Assembly (NCBI RefSeq): GCF_022811845.1
Contig: NZ_CP064266.1
Coordinates: 4,774,001 to 4,838,000 of the forward strand
Origin: Bacillus pseudomycoides
GTDB lineage: Bacteria; Bacillota; Bacilli; Bacillales; Bacillaceae_G
Direction: 5' to 3'
Length of the DNA stretch: 64,000 nt
The notes beneath the pieces are model-generated. The model was not told the DNA's origin. It saw nothing but the letters and a program-made list of their open reading frames with translations, and did no database searches. The position numbers and the translations under genes were made by a program. This document shows, one piece after another, positions 55,711 to 63,884 of the stretch. How positions within the stretch are numbered: the stretch's first letter is position 1; each line of letters begins with the position of its first letter.

Positions 55711-55819
55711 GAAAACTGCTATTCGCTAGAATAACAGTTTTCAAAAATAGACAAGTCGTGTTTGTATATCGCATATTTCATTAAGTTTGGTTAAGGTATT
55801 TTCACGCCTCTTTCAATCG
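55711..55819 (-). ncRNA. Small-RNA-like unit V2
   Basis: -10 TATACT (55831-55826) and a terminator stem GAAAACTG / CAGTTTTC (55742-55711) followed by TACTTTTT on the - strand. No coding frame. Confidence 0.4.
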
Positions 55820-55870
55820 CTAAACAGTATATAACTTTCCCTAATACATATGTCTCAGCGTTAGCGACTG

Positions 55871-55968
55871 AAAGAAGAGCAAAAGCTCTCCTATATTAAC
55901 GGTATCATTCAATCAGTACCATTAAAGCTGGTTACGGATTTCTTAATCACGCTGTCAATATGAAGCCG
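55871..55968 (-). ncRNA. Small-RNA-like unit V1
   Basis: -10 TATAAT (55980-55975) and a terminator GGAGAGC TTTT GCTCTTCTTT (55892-55871). A GAGAAGTG / CACTTCTC hairpin lies just upstream (55994-56017). Confidence 0.4.
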
Positions 55969-56178
55969 TTTAGAATTATAAAGGTATCCTTGCGAGAAGT
56001 GTTTTCCGCCACTTCTCACAATACAAATATAACATGGTAATTCCAAAACAACCGGCATATTTACGGCCAAAAAGCGGTCACGACTCTGCCACTTATTTTA
56101 ATTCGCCAATAACCTTTATTTTCCTAAACAAGCTCACTGCAACAGCCATAAAGAATAAATTAGATTTCTATTAAGGCA

Positions 56179-56694
56179 CTATGCTTGATCTGATTGTTGA
56201 ACATGTAATGGAGGCGGAATAATCCAACCTTTTTTCTTATTCAGACGAAGTAATATAGCTCCAGCTTGTGCCTTTTTCATATGGAACTGACCAAACATCA
56301 TTCCTACATCTTCTCGAAGAGATTGTCCCATAGCTTGGCTACATGCTACTAACCCAGCAGCAAGATCCATAGAAACTTTAGTTGCAATTTCTGCATCATT
56401 AATACGAGCACCTGGAGGAATCGTTTCAATAGATGCAACTGGTCTTTCTGGAGGTGCTGGTGGTAATGCAACACCATTTAATTTTAATAAATTTTTTAAT
56501 TCTTCAACTTCTGATTGGATATCATTCTCTACAAGATTTTCTAAAAATTTCTTTAAATCCTCGTCTCCTGTGTGGTTAATAAGAACTTGATATCCAGCAA
56601 TTGCACCTTGTGCCGCTGCAAGATAACTCCAAATCCCAAAGACTTCTCCGTAGTGCATTGGTTCATTTTGTGGATTTCCACTTAAAACACCCAT
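56179..56694 (-). CDS. DUF3231-family protein
   Basis: A 171-residue protein: GEVFGIWSYLAAAQGAIAGYQ, NHTGDEDLKKFL and EVEELKNLLKLNGVALPPAPPERP are typical of DUF3231, a ferritin-like helical family common in spore formers. ATG 56694 has AAGGAGGAA upstream; the longer frame adds a hydrophobic segment without a site. It is not a phage core gene and may be cargo. Confidence 0.75.
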   Translation of the reverse strand: MGVLSGNPQNEPMHYGEVFGIWSYLAAAQGAIAGYQVLINHTGDEDLKKFLENLVENDIQSEVEELKNLLKLNGVALPPAPPERPVASIETIPPGARINDAEIATKVSMDLAAGLVACSQAMGQSLREDVGMMFGQFHMKKAQAGAILLRLNKKKGWIIPPPLHVQQSDQA

Positions 56695-57038
56695 TAAAAT
56701 ATTCCTCCTTAAAGAAATTAAACTTTTAACAACAATGCTTACTATAGAAAAAATTTTCCCAACCATGTTCCAGATTAAAGAAAATAAGTTCTTATAACTC
56801 ATAAGGAACACCTTACCCAAATATAGTAATTACACCCTATAGAATGTACTGTTTCAAAAAATTTATTCTGATAAATAGTACATATATTTTTATTAACATA
56901 ATCCATTATTATCAGTACTTTTAATAATAGAAATTAAAGATGATCATCATAATTTCAACTCAAATGGACTTATATATTCTTAAACGAATATTACCTAAAG
57001 GAACTGGAGATATTACTAAACACGAAAGGAGGAAAACT

Positions 57039-57347
57039 ATGAAGAAAAAATTGTCATCTATTTTAAGTGCTCTATTACTAACTATTATGTTTTTTGGTAC
57101 AAGTGTCCATGCTGAATACGATGGAAATAATATGAATAGAGTTAACAATAATGATATTACAACTCGAGTTAATGACAATAACATGAATAGAGTTAATTAT
57201 GATACTAGAACTCGAAATGTGAATACAACAAATGATTTAAATAATGATCGTGATAATAATAATAATAATTGGGCGTGGCTTGGTTTATTAGGACTAGTAG
57301 GTTTATTCGGTCTTAGAAGAAAAGAAAAAGAACCTGAAAGACGTTAA
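57039..57347 (+). CDS. Exported Asn-rich protein with WGxxGxxG-type C-terminal anchor
   Basis: A 102-residue protein: signal peptide (residues 1-25, ending VHA-E), an Asn/Asp/Arg-rich middle with repeated NNMNRVN and TTRVN units, then a sorting-like tail WAWLGLLGLVGLFGLRRKE of the WGxxGxxG-CTERM kind. AAAGGAGGAAA precedes ATG 57039. It is probably displayed at the envelope. A terminator AATCGCCTT / AAGGCGATTTTTT follows (57416-57440). Confidence 0.65.
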   Translation: MKKKLSSILSALLLTIMFFGTSVHAEYDGNNMNRVNNNDITTRVNDNNMNRVNYDTRTRNVNTTNDLNNDRDNNNNNWAWLGLLGLVGLFGLRRKEKEPERR

Positions 57348-57440
57348 TGTAGAACATCGCACTTAACTTTAAAAGATACTTATTTATCAAAAGAATGCAA
57401 AATGAATAAACTATGAATCGCCTTTTATAAGGCGATTTTT

Positions 57441-57718
57441 TATTTTTTCTAAATCTATAATAATTACATAAACACGGATACCATTAATCGGAAACAATGA
57501 ATTTCTTAACTTGATGGTAATAATGGAGCGGTACGTCCATTTGACGAACTACGCTTCTTTTTTATGCCGTCGCTTCACTTACCCATATCTTATATTGTGT
57601 GTAACTGACCCGATTGCGAAATCCCTTGCTATCATTGAATTCATAATACTTTCTCTTTTGAGTTACACAGTACAAAAAATATGAGTAACTGTATAAATAA
57701 AAAAGAAAAAAGCAATGA
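57441..57718. other. Intergenic region before the phage recombinase gene
   Basis: No frame or strong structure. GTGTAACT and AGTTACAC near its two ends are loosely inverted. I cannot support an attachment site here. Confidence 0.3.
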
Positions 57719-58261
57719 TTAGATTTTAAGTCTAGTCATTGCTTTATCCATTGCATCTTGGTTTACACCTATATAACGTAGTGTTACTTTCTCAGACGAA
57801 TGATTGAATATCTCCATAAGTAATGCTATGTTCTTCGTTTGCATGTACATGTGATATCCATAGGTCTTTCTTAATGTATGTGTGCCTATCTCATTTAATC
57901 CAAACTCTGCTGCCGCTCCACTTAATATCTTATATGCCATGCTACGACCGATAGGGCGATTCTTCCCTTGTCTACTTTGCAATAAATACTCGCCATCATC
58001 TCTTTCTTCATTAAACCATTTAAGTTCTCTTTTTAATGATGCTGTGATTTGAATACGCTTTTGCTTTCCTGTTTTCTTTTCACGCATAGATATATGACTT
58101 CCTTTTACATCTACTACCTTCAACTTTAGAATGTCACTAATTCTTAATCCTGTATTAATTCCCATAATAAACAAAATGTAATTACGGTCACTCTTTTCCT
58201 TAAAGTATCCCTTTAGATTTTGGATTTGTTCTGGATCACGTATCGGCTGAACAAAATTCAT
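57719..58261 (-). CDS. Phage tyrosine recombinase (integrase family)
   Basis: A 180-residue catalytic-domain-only recombinase: first Arg in NTGLRISDILKLK, HTLRKTYGYHMY (H-x-x-R) and the nucleophile Tyr in TLRYIGV. Its short length, lacking the arm-binding and core-binding domains, and its position after arpU match the small recombinases in late-control regions of Bacillus phages, not a typical integrase. GGAGG precedes it within the end of arpU. Confidence 0.8.
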   Translation of the reverse strand: MNFVQPIRDPEQIQNLKGYFKEKSDRNYILFIMGINTGLRISDILKLKVVDVKGSHISMREKKTGKQKRIQITASLKRELKWFNEERDDGEYLLQSRQGKNRPIGRSMAYKILSGAAAEFGLNEIGTHTLRKTYGYHMYMQTKNIALLMEIFNHSSEKVTLRYIGVNQDAMDKAMTRLKI

Positions 58262-58743
58262 TATTCATTACCTCCTGCTTCTTCTTTCTCATAAACTTCG
58301 AGTCTAAGAGCAAAAGCAAGCTTATAAAACGCTCTAGCTTTAACACGTCTATATGTTCGTTCACTCATCCCCATTTCGTTATAAACCATATAGTCACATA
58401 CGTCTTCATCTTCTAAATAACGCTTAATGATGATGTCCCTTTGATTCTTTCCTGCCATTCCATTTCCAAAACGATTTAATGCCTGGTCAATACGAAATGA
58501 AATCTTTTCAAGCCACTCTTCTCGTTCACTTTGCTGTACATTTGCTATTGCAACATCTTCTAACGGTTTTCCGACATCGTGTGTATATCCATGATATCTA
58601 ACTTCATAAGAAGGAGTGACTTTCATTTCCTTACGAATCATTCCAAACTGTCTATATATACGTACACTTTCAAGAACACCTTCTAATTTCTCCTGTGTTG
58701 CCGCACGATCTATTTTTGGTAAGAAAGATAATTGTTTAGTCAT
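58261..58743 (-). CDS. ArpU-family phage transcriptional regulator
   Basis: A 160-residue protein: helical N-terminus, an extended middle, and a C-terminal SigA-region-4-like helix-turn-helix (QRDIIIKRYLEDEDVCDYMV ... MSERTYRRVKARAFYKLA). This matches ArpU/late gene regulators of Gram-positive phages. AAAAAGGAGTGG precedes the ATG. Confidence 0.85.
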   Translation of the reverse strand: MTKQLSFLPKIDRAATQEKLEGVLESVRIYRQFGMIRKEMKVTPSYEVRYHGYTHDVGKPLEDVAIANVQQSEREEWLEKISFRIDQALNRFGNGMAGKNQRDIIIKRYLEDEDVCDYMVYNEMGMSERTYRRVKARAFYKLAFALRLEVYEKEEAGGNE

Positions 58744-58770
58744 GTAAGACCACTCCTTTTTATTTATTAA

Positions 58771-58941
58771 TTACTTTTGTCTTAATGCCCCACGTCTACG
58801 TTCATAACGTGGTCCACGAATCCCCATTAAATCCTCAATTTCACATGTACTTAATTTCTCTTTTCGTTTTTTCTTCTTTTTCTTTTTCTCTTGATTTGCT
58901 TGCTTTTTCCACTCACGTAATTGGTCTTTTAATGCTTTCAT
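58771..58941 (-). CDS. Small basic phage protein
   Basis: A 56-residue protein with a Lys-rich run (QEKKKKKKKRKEK) and a C-terminal CEIEDLMGIRGPRYERRRGA segment. It lies just before arpU on the same strand. GGGAGA precedes ATG 58941. The conserved C-terminus is familiar from Bacillus prophages; no function is known. Confidence 0.55.
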   Translation of the reverse strand: MKALKDQLREWKKQANQEKKKKKKKRKEKLSTCEIEDLMGIRGPRYERRRGALRQK

Positions 58942-59241
58942 TCCCCACATCTCCCTTTTATAAAATAAAAAGGACATCATATTCTTAAAACAGCTGTAGT
59001 GCTACTTTAAGAATGTGATGTCCTCTAGTTTTCTAGCCGGACTATATTCAAAGGATTATTTTGTTAAATAGCCCCCATAAATTTTCAAATTAACAAACTT
59101 ATTTCTCGATTATTTCATTCGCCAACAAAATAAACATTATTAGTTTCATATATAAAAACAATCATACATATTCATTACATATAGAATGGTAAATTTATAT
59201 ATTTCTTTATAAAATTAAAATTAAGAAAGGATGGTAATATA

Positions 59242-59343
59242 ATGCTTAAATTTTTTATATCTTTAACCGCTAAAAACAATCAAACAATAACCTGGAAGAA
59301 ATACTATTATGAAATTATTAAAGCTATGATCATTTATAAGTGA
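59242..59343 (+). CDS. Possible 33-residue peptide
   Basis: An AGAAAGGATGG site precedes ATG 59242. The product is basic and aromatic (LKFFISLTAKNNQTITWKKY). Too short to classify and may be spurious, but it has a clean ribosome binding site and stands just before the small-RNA array. The rest of 58942-59400 has no other gene. Confidence 0.3.
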   Translation: MLKFFISLTAKNNQTITWKKYYYEIIKAMIIYK

Positions 59344-59430
59344 ATCGAATATATTTTCATGAGATTAAATTTTATCGTGCAGATTTACCCTTCCTTGAAT
59401 AAATCTCAATATTCCGTATATACTGTATAT

Positions 59431-59519
59431 AGGCGGTAGCCATAACTCATTTAAATGAACCTCCAGCAGTGTGAGTTCCCATCCCTAGAGAGCAGTTAGC
59501 TTTAGCTAGCTGTTCTTTT
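59431..59519 (+). ncRNA. Small-RNA-like unit U1
   Basis: -35 TTGAAT (59395-59400), 18-bp spacer, -10 TATACT (59419-59424). The transcript would begin near GGCGGTAGCC and end at the hairpin GAGCAGTTAGC TTTA GCTAGCTGTTC plus TTTT (59490-59519). Confidence 0.5.
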
Positions 59520-59563
59520 GGTTGTTTGAATAAAATTCAAACACTCGGTCATACTATACTTAC

Positions 59564-59641
59564 ATCCAGATTCTCATCTGTGATATTAGGCTCTTCTCTC
59601 TTTCCCTGAGGGCGAGCAGTTAGCTTTTGCTAGCTGCTTTA
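59564..59641 (+). ncRNA. Small-RNA-like unit U2
   Basis: TTTGAATAAAATTCAAA (59525-59541) precedes a -10 TACTAT (59553-59558). The body has a pyrimidine tract CTCTTCTCTCTTTCCC and ends in GCAGTTAGC TTTT GCTAGCTGC (59616-59640). Confidence 0.5.
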
Positions 59642-59747
59642 GGTTCAATGTTCATATGTTATTTTGAGCCAAAAAAATAATAGCTTAATAATGAAAAGGT
59701 ACCCTTTTACACTACTTTAATTGGTTTTAACATTAACTTTTTTCCTT

Positions 59748-59776
59748 AAAGAGCACTGATCGAACGTGCTCTTTTT
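59748..59776 (+). terminator. Terminator of unit U3
   Basis: AAAGAGCAC / GTGCTCTTTTT, a different stem from its neighbours; the region 59650-59747 before it has no clear promoter. Confidence 0.6.
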
Positions 59777-59821
59777 GGTTTGTCAGAATAAAATTCCAAG
59801 TCACGGTTAAACTATGAACAG

Positions 59822-59909
59822 GCTGGTGAATGGCCATAATCCAATTTTGTAGTACCCTACTCTTCTTCTTTCTCTTGGGCCGAGCAGTTAGCTTTTGCTA
59901 GCTGCTCTT
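59822..59909 (+). ncRNA. Small-RNA-like unit U4
   Basis: GAATAAAATTC (59786-59796), -10 AACTAT (59810-59815), 5' hairpin GGCTGGTGAATGGCC, pyrimidine tract CTCTTCTTCTTTCTC and terminator GAGCAGTTAGC TTTT GCTAGCTGCTC (59882-59907). Confidence 0.5.
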
Positions 59910-60091
59910 ATTTCTTCATCTGTAACATGTCTTAAGAATTCAATATGAACAAACCGCTCGCTATTATCTACATACAAGTAAACCCACACTAATGCTATTT
60001 CATCAGATGCCTTTGTAACTTTTCCTAATCCCTGCAGTTCTGGATAATCAGGATGGACAACCATTACCAAATCATCTTCATAAAACCTCAA
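59888..60091 (-). CDS. Small phage protein, function unknown
   Basis: A 67-residue protein from TTG 60091 with AATGAGGTAA upstream. It contains VMVVHPDYPELQGLGKVTKA, a beta-rich fold possibly like a small SH3/KOW-like barrel. Its stop codon lies inside the U4 terminator hairpin. It is the only coding gene inside the array. Confidence 0.5.
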   Translation of the reverse strand: MRFYEDDLVMVVHPDYPELQGLGKVTKASDEIALVWVYLYVDNSERFVHIEFLRHVTDEEIRAASKS

Positions 60092-60183
60092 TTAAATTAC
60101 CTCATTTCTCTACAAAATGAAATTTTTATTAACTTCTCTAACATTCGTGAATACTTGTTCAAATATAGTGCATATTATAGATA

Positions 60184-60291
60184 GGCTATCAGCCATAATT
60201 CTATTCCCGTGAAATTGCGCTAAACTCTAACTCCTTAAGAGACAGTTGATACAACCGAGCAGTTGGTTTATTAAGCCAGCTGCTTTGTTGT
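60184..60291 (+). ncRNA. Small-RNA-like unit U5
   Basis: -10 TATTAT (60173-60178), 5' stem GGCTATCAGCC, and a large terminator ACAAC..GCAG.TGG / CCAGCTGC..GTTGT (60251-60291). Confidence 0.45.
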
Positions 60292-60381
60292 ATAGATTTT
60301 CAATGTAAGTACATACTACCTTTGTAGAGCTTAATTAATTGCCATTTGAGAGGCTCTCTGGTTTATCCCACTTCTGTTTAG

Positions 60382-60410
60382 GAGAATAGCTATAAAAGCT
60401 GTTCTCTTCT
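60382..60410 (+). terminator. Terminator of unit U6
   Basis: GAGAATAGCT ATAAA AGCTGTTCTC then TTCT; the unit would start after about 60320. Confidence 0.55.
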
Positions 60411-60509
60411 ATTTAGTAGGACAAAGTTTTTGTCCTCAAATGAAACTTTCATTAATTCCCCAAAAACTTATGCATAATTTCCCAATTAAAATTCATAATA
60501 TAATCAGGC

Positions 60510-60606
60510 TGATATCAAGAACCCTCATTTTAAGATCCAGCCTAATACAATCCCTCTATCTTTCCAGGGATTAAGCAGTTAGCTTTATTTGCTAGCTGCT
60601 CTTTTT
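60510..60606 (+). ncRNA. Small-RNA-like unit U7
   Basis: -10 TATAAT (60499-60504), 5' arm AGGCTG with a later CAGCCT partner, CCCTCTATCTTTCC tract, terminator GCAGTTAGC TTTATTT GCTAGCTGC + T-run. Confidence 0.5.
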
Positions 60607-60697
60607 CATTGTGAATCTTTTTTAGTCCAAAGACTATTTTGTTGAGTTTTATTTCTCTTTAGAATAATTTTCTAAATCTCGTTTATACTATAGCTGT

Positions 60698-60781
60698 AAC
60701 TTAAAGTTACAATTCATCACTTGCTAAGCGTGAGCTTCTTTCTAACAAAACAGTTAGCCAATCGAGCTAGCTGTTTTGTTG
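60698..60781 (+). ncRNA. Small-RNA-like unit U8
   Basis: TTAGAATAATTTTCTAA dyad (60659-60675), -10 TACTAT (60686-60691), GTAACTTAAAGTTAC hairpin, and a 15-bp terminator stem AACAAAACAGTTAGC / GCTAGCTGTTTTGTT (60744-60780). Confidence 0.5.
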
Positions 60782-60883
60782 TACAAAATAGCGTTTTTGT
60801 TTAAAACTTTTCACCTTTTAACTGGACAAGCATATATTATTGTATGGAGGCAATCCACTCATAGAAATCTACCTTTCTTGTCT

Positions 60884-60912
60884 AAGAGCATGCTTATATG
60901 CGTGCTCTTTTT
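60884..60912 (+). terminator. Terminator of unit U9
   Basis: AAGAGCATGC / GCGTGCTCTTTTT, preceded by TATTAT at 60835-60840. Confidence 0.55.
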
Positions 60913-61045
60913 CGCTTGTTATGAAATAACGATTTTCTTCGAAATAATAGCCCCTAATCAATTGGACATATTTACCAGTATTATTTCCAAAAAGTCCATG
61001 TTACGGTTAATTAGTCGAGTACGTCATTACTTGACAAGTACCCTT

Positions 61046-61076
61046 AGAAGCCCCGTAAATAAACAGGGTTTCTTTT
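61046..61076 (+). terminator. Terminator of unit U10
   Basis: AGAAGCCC / GGGTTTCTTTT; last of the series before the convergent yopX-like gene. Confidence 0.5.
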
Positions 61077-61095
61077 ATTCAAATAAGGATTTTGT

Positions 61096-61479
61096 TTAGT
61101 TTTTTAGTAACTCAGCATTTTCATAGATATTTCCGATTACTTCCACACAATAATCTTCAGGAATCCAGCCAATGCAATAAACGTCCGTATATATGTCATA
61201 TCCAACCATATCTACTGCAAGAGCTCCGTCTAATTTATAAACTTTAGATGTATATTCTTTTTTTTCTGGATCATTTGGGATGAAAATCCTCACGATATCT
61301 CCTTCATATATTTCAGTTCCTTCAGAACTCTTAACGCCTGTACATTGCATAATTTCATAGTTGTCAGTAACATTCATTCCATCGTGATACAACTGACCGT
61401 TTGGCGAAAGCTGCAAGTAATGGTATTGCTCCATTACCTTAGCTTTTTTATCCCATGTACGAACTTTACATCCGCTCAT
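61096..61479 (-). CDS. YopX-family phage protein
   Basis: A 127-residue protein with the YopX pattern: RTWDKKAKVM near the start, YEIMQCTGVKSSEGTEIYEGDIVRIF centrally, and EVIGNIYENAELL at the end. The family is common in Gram-positive phages; its function is unknown. AGGGGAATGAGAG precedes the ATG. Confidence 0.85.
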   Translation of the reverse strand: MSGCKVRTWDKKAKVMEQYHYLQLSPNGQLYHDGMNVTDNYEIMQCTGVKSSEGTEIYEGDIVRIFIPNDPEKKEYTSKVYKLDGALAVDMVGYDIYTDVYCIGWIPEDYCVEVIGNIYENAELLKN

Positions 61480-61700
61480 CTCTCATTCCCCTTTTCAATT
61501 CAAATAACGCTTTTGTACACTTTCATATCATTATTTCTTGTTTGCCCATACCGTTTTGTGATACTGCGCATTTACTGTTAATATTACAACCTGGTAAAAG
61601 TGAAAATATGCAAAATGAAGAATCCTACAAAGAATTTTGTACTTACCATAGAGTCACACTCCCTTATGAACTTATAATATTAAGAAAGTGAGTGAGATAA

Positions 61701-62237
61701 TTGAATAATTGCAAAAATAATGGTTTGTCCGCGGTTCCTTGTCCTGTTCCACAAACCTCAGTAACACCAATACTTCAAGGACCTCCTGGACCTCCTGGAC
61801 CAGGAGCTATAGAATCTGCATTTAGAGCAAATAAAACCACCGTACAACCGATTACAGCTATTACTGTGGAAACTGTTATCTTCGAAGACGAACTATTCGA
61901 TTTCAACAATGAATATGACGGTTCTACCACATTTGTACCAAAACAGGAAGGAGTATACCAAATTAACTCAAATATTGTTTTTGCACCTAATACTGGAGAT
62001 AGCTATTTCGTGCGATTCAATATGGTTATCAACGGGGTAGTTGTTGCTACTGATCTTTCATCTAATAATATTGCTACTACTAGTTTTACTTTGGCCACTA
62101 TTTATGGATTAAACCCAGGAGATAATGTAAATATCCAGATTTTTTCTAGTGTAGGTGGTACTGCCGCATTCTTAACGGGTCAGGAATCATCCAGTTTTTC
62201 TGCAGCAAGATTCCCTTTTACAAGTCCCATTCCTTAA
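61701..62237 (+). CDS. Short collagen-like protein with C1q/TNF-like C-terminal domain
   Basis: A 178-residue protein from TTG 61701 (GAAAGTGAG upstream): a short N-terminus with PVPCPVPQ-type prolines, a mini collagen stretch GPPGPPGPG (about residues 28-36), then a beta-jelly-roll region (VYQINSNIVFAPNTG ... FVRFNMVINGVVVATD ... SSFSAARFPF) like BclA-type exosporium tips. Trimeric surface or fibre protein is the likely form. It runs opposite to the phage genes, so it looks like cargo. Confidence 0.65.
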   Translation: MNNCKNNGLSAVPCPVPQTSVTPILQGPPGPPGPGAIESAFRANKTTVQPITAITVETVIFEDELFDFNNEYDGSTTFVPKQEGVYQINSNIVFAPNTGDSYFVRFNMVINGVVVATDLSSNNIATTSFTLATIYGLNPGDNVNIQIFSSVGGTAAFLTGQESSSFSAARFPFTSPIP

Positions 62238-62494
62238 TCTCTTCCTAATCTTTATCAATTTCACTACCTGTAATAGCAAGGTTCATCTATCAAACGTTTT
62301 AAATATTAAAAAGGACAGCGATACAAATTTAAATAGTGAATGTGAGAAGATTTCCTATAAGGCCAATTCTGTTTAATGAAAAGTCACTTCAGATTTTTGG
62401 AGAGACTTTTTTAGATTTCTGAATACATCAAATATCCAAAAGTGAAATTTTGTCATGATTACAGTATCTATTTCTTAATAAAATTCAAATTTGA

Positions 62495-62998
62495 TTAATA
62501 GCCGTTACTTAATCGCTCATAGTTAACTTTGTTTTTAGCAAAATATGAATCCATCATATCTTGTTGACTCATTCCCAACTTATAACCGATAGCAATTAGA
62601 GCTCCTAACGCTTTTGCATAATCAAAAATGCAAGAGTAGTCTGCTTTGTACATATATTTAAATAGTTCATGAAATCCAATTCCAGATACCAAAAATTTAT
62701 TCGCTAATCTAAAATGTCTATCTGATCCTAAAATCAAATCAACATGTCCATATTTGTTGCCCAGTGATGTTACAAAGTGCATACAATCCGCCCACTCATC
62801 ACGTTGTTTCTCTTTATTGTTACGTTTGTTCTTTTTCCAGTGTTTAAAATACTCAATTTCATTTGCTAACTCACTTAATTCAACATATAAAGCATGGGTA
62901 ATATTTGCAGTTAAGTTTTTTCCTTCTAACCGATGAACTTCAACAACCTTACCATCTAGTTTTTCCTGTGCTTCAAAAATATTTTGAATAGCTAACAT
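62495..62998 (-). CDS. Dimeric dUTPase (all-alpha NTP pyrophosphatase)
   Basis: A 167-residue helical protein with metal-binding motifs ALYVELSELANEIEYFKHWK (ExxE) and RDEWADCMHF (ExxD), as in phage dimeric dUTPases. It hydrolyses dUTP/dUDP, keeping uracil out of phage DNA. AGGAGG precedes the ATG. Confidence 0.8.
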   Translation of the reverse strand: MLAIQNIFEAQEKLDGKVVEVHRLEGKNLTANITHALYVELSELANEIEYFKHWKKNKRNNKEKQRDEWADCMHFVTSLGNKYGHVDLILGSDRHFRLANKFLVSGIGFHELFKYMYKADYSCIFDYAKALGALIAIGYKLGMSQQDMMDSYFAKNKVNYERLSNGY

Positions 62999-63021
62999 TA
63001 TTTATTCCTCCTACATATTTA

Positions 63022-63273
63022 CTAGCAAATCCCTAATCCAATCGAACGGTTTTCAATCATATATTTATCAGCTTGATCTATAACAAGAAGTGCGACTTCC
63101 GCTTGATGCCTTCTTAATGCTTTTGCCATATCCACTAAATCCATACCTTGCTCCCACATCTCACGAAAACGAATGACATCTCTTTCATCCCAAATAAAAT
63201 TCGCTTCTTCTAAAGCAATGTATATTTTAAGACGTGATTCCTTCATGGATTCATGTTCTCTTGCTACTCCCAT
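63022..63273 (-). CDS. Small phage protein with helix-turn-helix-like region
   Basis: An 83-residue protein from ATG 63273 (AAGGGAGATG upstream). FREMWEQGMDLVDMAKALRR resembles the first part of a helix-turn-helix found in phage proteins that read a sparse-binding motif. Function unknown. Confidence 0.55.
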   Translation of the reverse strand: MGVAREHESMKESRLKIYIALEEANFIWDERDVIRFREMWEQGMDLVDMAKALRRHQAEVALLVIDQADKYMIENRSIGLGIC

Positions 63274-63302
63274 ATGTGCATCTCCCTTACATATGAATTT
63301 AA

Positions 63303-63467
63303 TCATTTTATCTTTTCAGTAAACTTAGTATCCACACGATCTACTTTTCCATTAAGCCAAACAGCAACTTGTTCACCGTATCCACTTGCTGGCGGTTCTA
63401 CTGCAATTACACGACCATCTTTTACAACATAAATCTTGTTACTAGAAGTATCGATTTCTACCTTCAT
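63303..63467 (-). CDS. DUF3954-family small phage protein
   Basis: A 54-residue protein from ATG 63467 (AAAGGGAGATG upstream). KIYVVKDGRVIAVEPPASGYGEQ is the DUF3954 pattern as I know it from Bacillus phages. Beta-rich; function unknown. Confidence 0.7.
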   Translation of the reverse strand: MKVEIDTSSNKIYVVKDGRVIAVEPPASGYGEQVAVWLNGKVDRVDTKFTEKIK

Positions 63468-63484
63468 AAATGCATCTCCCTTTG

Positions 63485-63844
63485 TCACTTCATATACTCA
63501 ACAACATTAGGTTTAAATGCAGTACCTAAATATATCCTCACTGGAATAACTTCTTTATGGTCCCTTGCTGCCTTACATAACTCTTCCGCGGCTTCCCAGT
63601 TAAATAACTTGTCCCGTCCTCGCTGGAACCGCCATATTCCCATTGCATAATCCTCAAACAATTCATACCGATCATCTGGTTCAATTTTACGTGGTAATTC
63701 ATCTGTACATTTAGCTTTCTTAGGAACCAATACGCGAACATCGGTGTATGTAATTTTTCCAGTTCCTCTTTTTACATTGGCCTTACTAACATCAAATTGG
63801 ATAATATCCGGCTCTACATCGAAGATATTTAACTGCTTCACCAT
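63485..63844 (-). CDS. Phage protein, function unknown
   Basis: A 119-residue protein starting at ATG 63844 (GTAGGTGTA upstream). It has an N-terminal MVKQLNIFDVEPD typical of phage replication-region proteins and a Trp/Asp-rich C-terminal half. No family recognised. Its stop overlaps the leader of the DUF3954 gene. Confidence 0.5.
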   Translation of the reverse strand: MVKQLNIFDVEPDIIQFDVSKANVKRGTGKITYTDVRVLVPKKAKCTDELPRKIEPDDRYELFEDYAMGIWRFQRGRDKLFNWEAAEELCKAARDHKEVIPVRIYLGTAFKPNVVEYMK

Positions 63845-63884
63845 TTTTACACCTACACTTCTAATTAGATTGTTAATTTATCAA

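Larger units (their letters stand above)
59395..61076 (+). repeat. Tandem array of ~10 promoter-hairpin units (small-RNA family)
   Basis: At least ten intrinsic-terminator hairpins, all with T-runs on the + strand, recur at 59490, 59616, 59748, 59882, 60251, 60382, 60574, 60744, 60884 and 61046. Six share the arm GCAGTTAGC / GCTAGCTGC or a compensated variant. Several are preceded by a common promoter-like block (GAATAAAATTC ... ACTAT). One - strand phage gene (59888-60091) interrupts the array. Confidence 0.6.

Noticed and set aside
57590..57680. Phage attachment site from the GTGTAACT / AGTTACAC pair
   Set aside because: The match is eight bases, inverted rather than direct, and the adjacent recombinase is of the late-control type, not a full integrase.
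59395..61076. CRISPR array
   Set aside because: The repeats are hairpins with variable sequence and irregular 100-370 bp spacing, have T-runs, and no cas genes are nearby.
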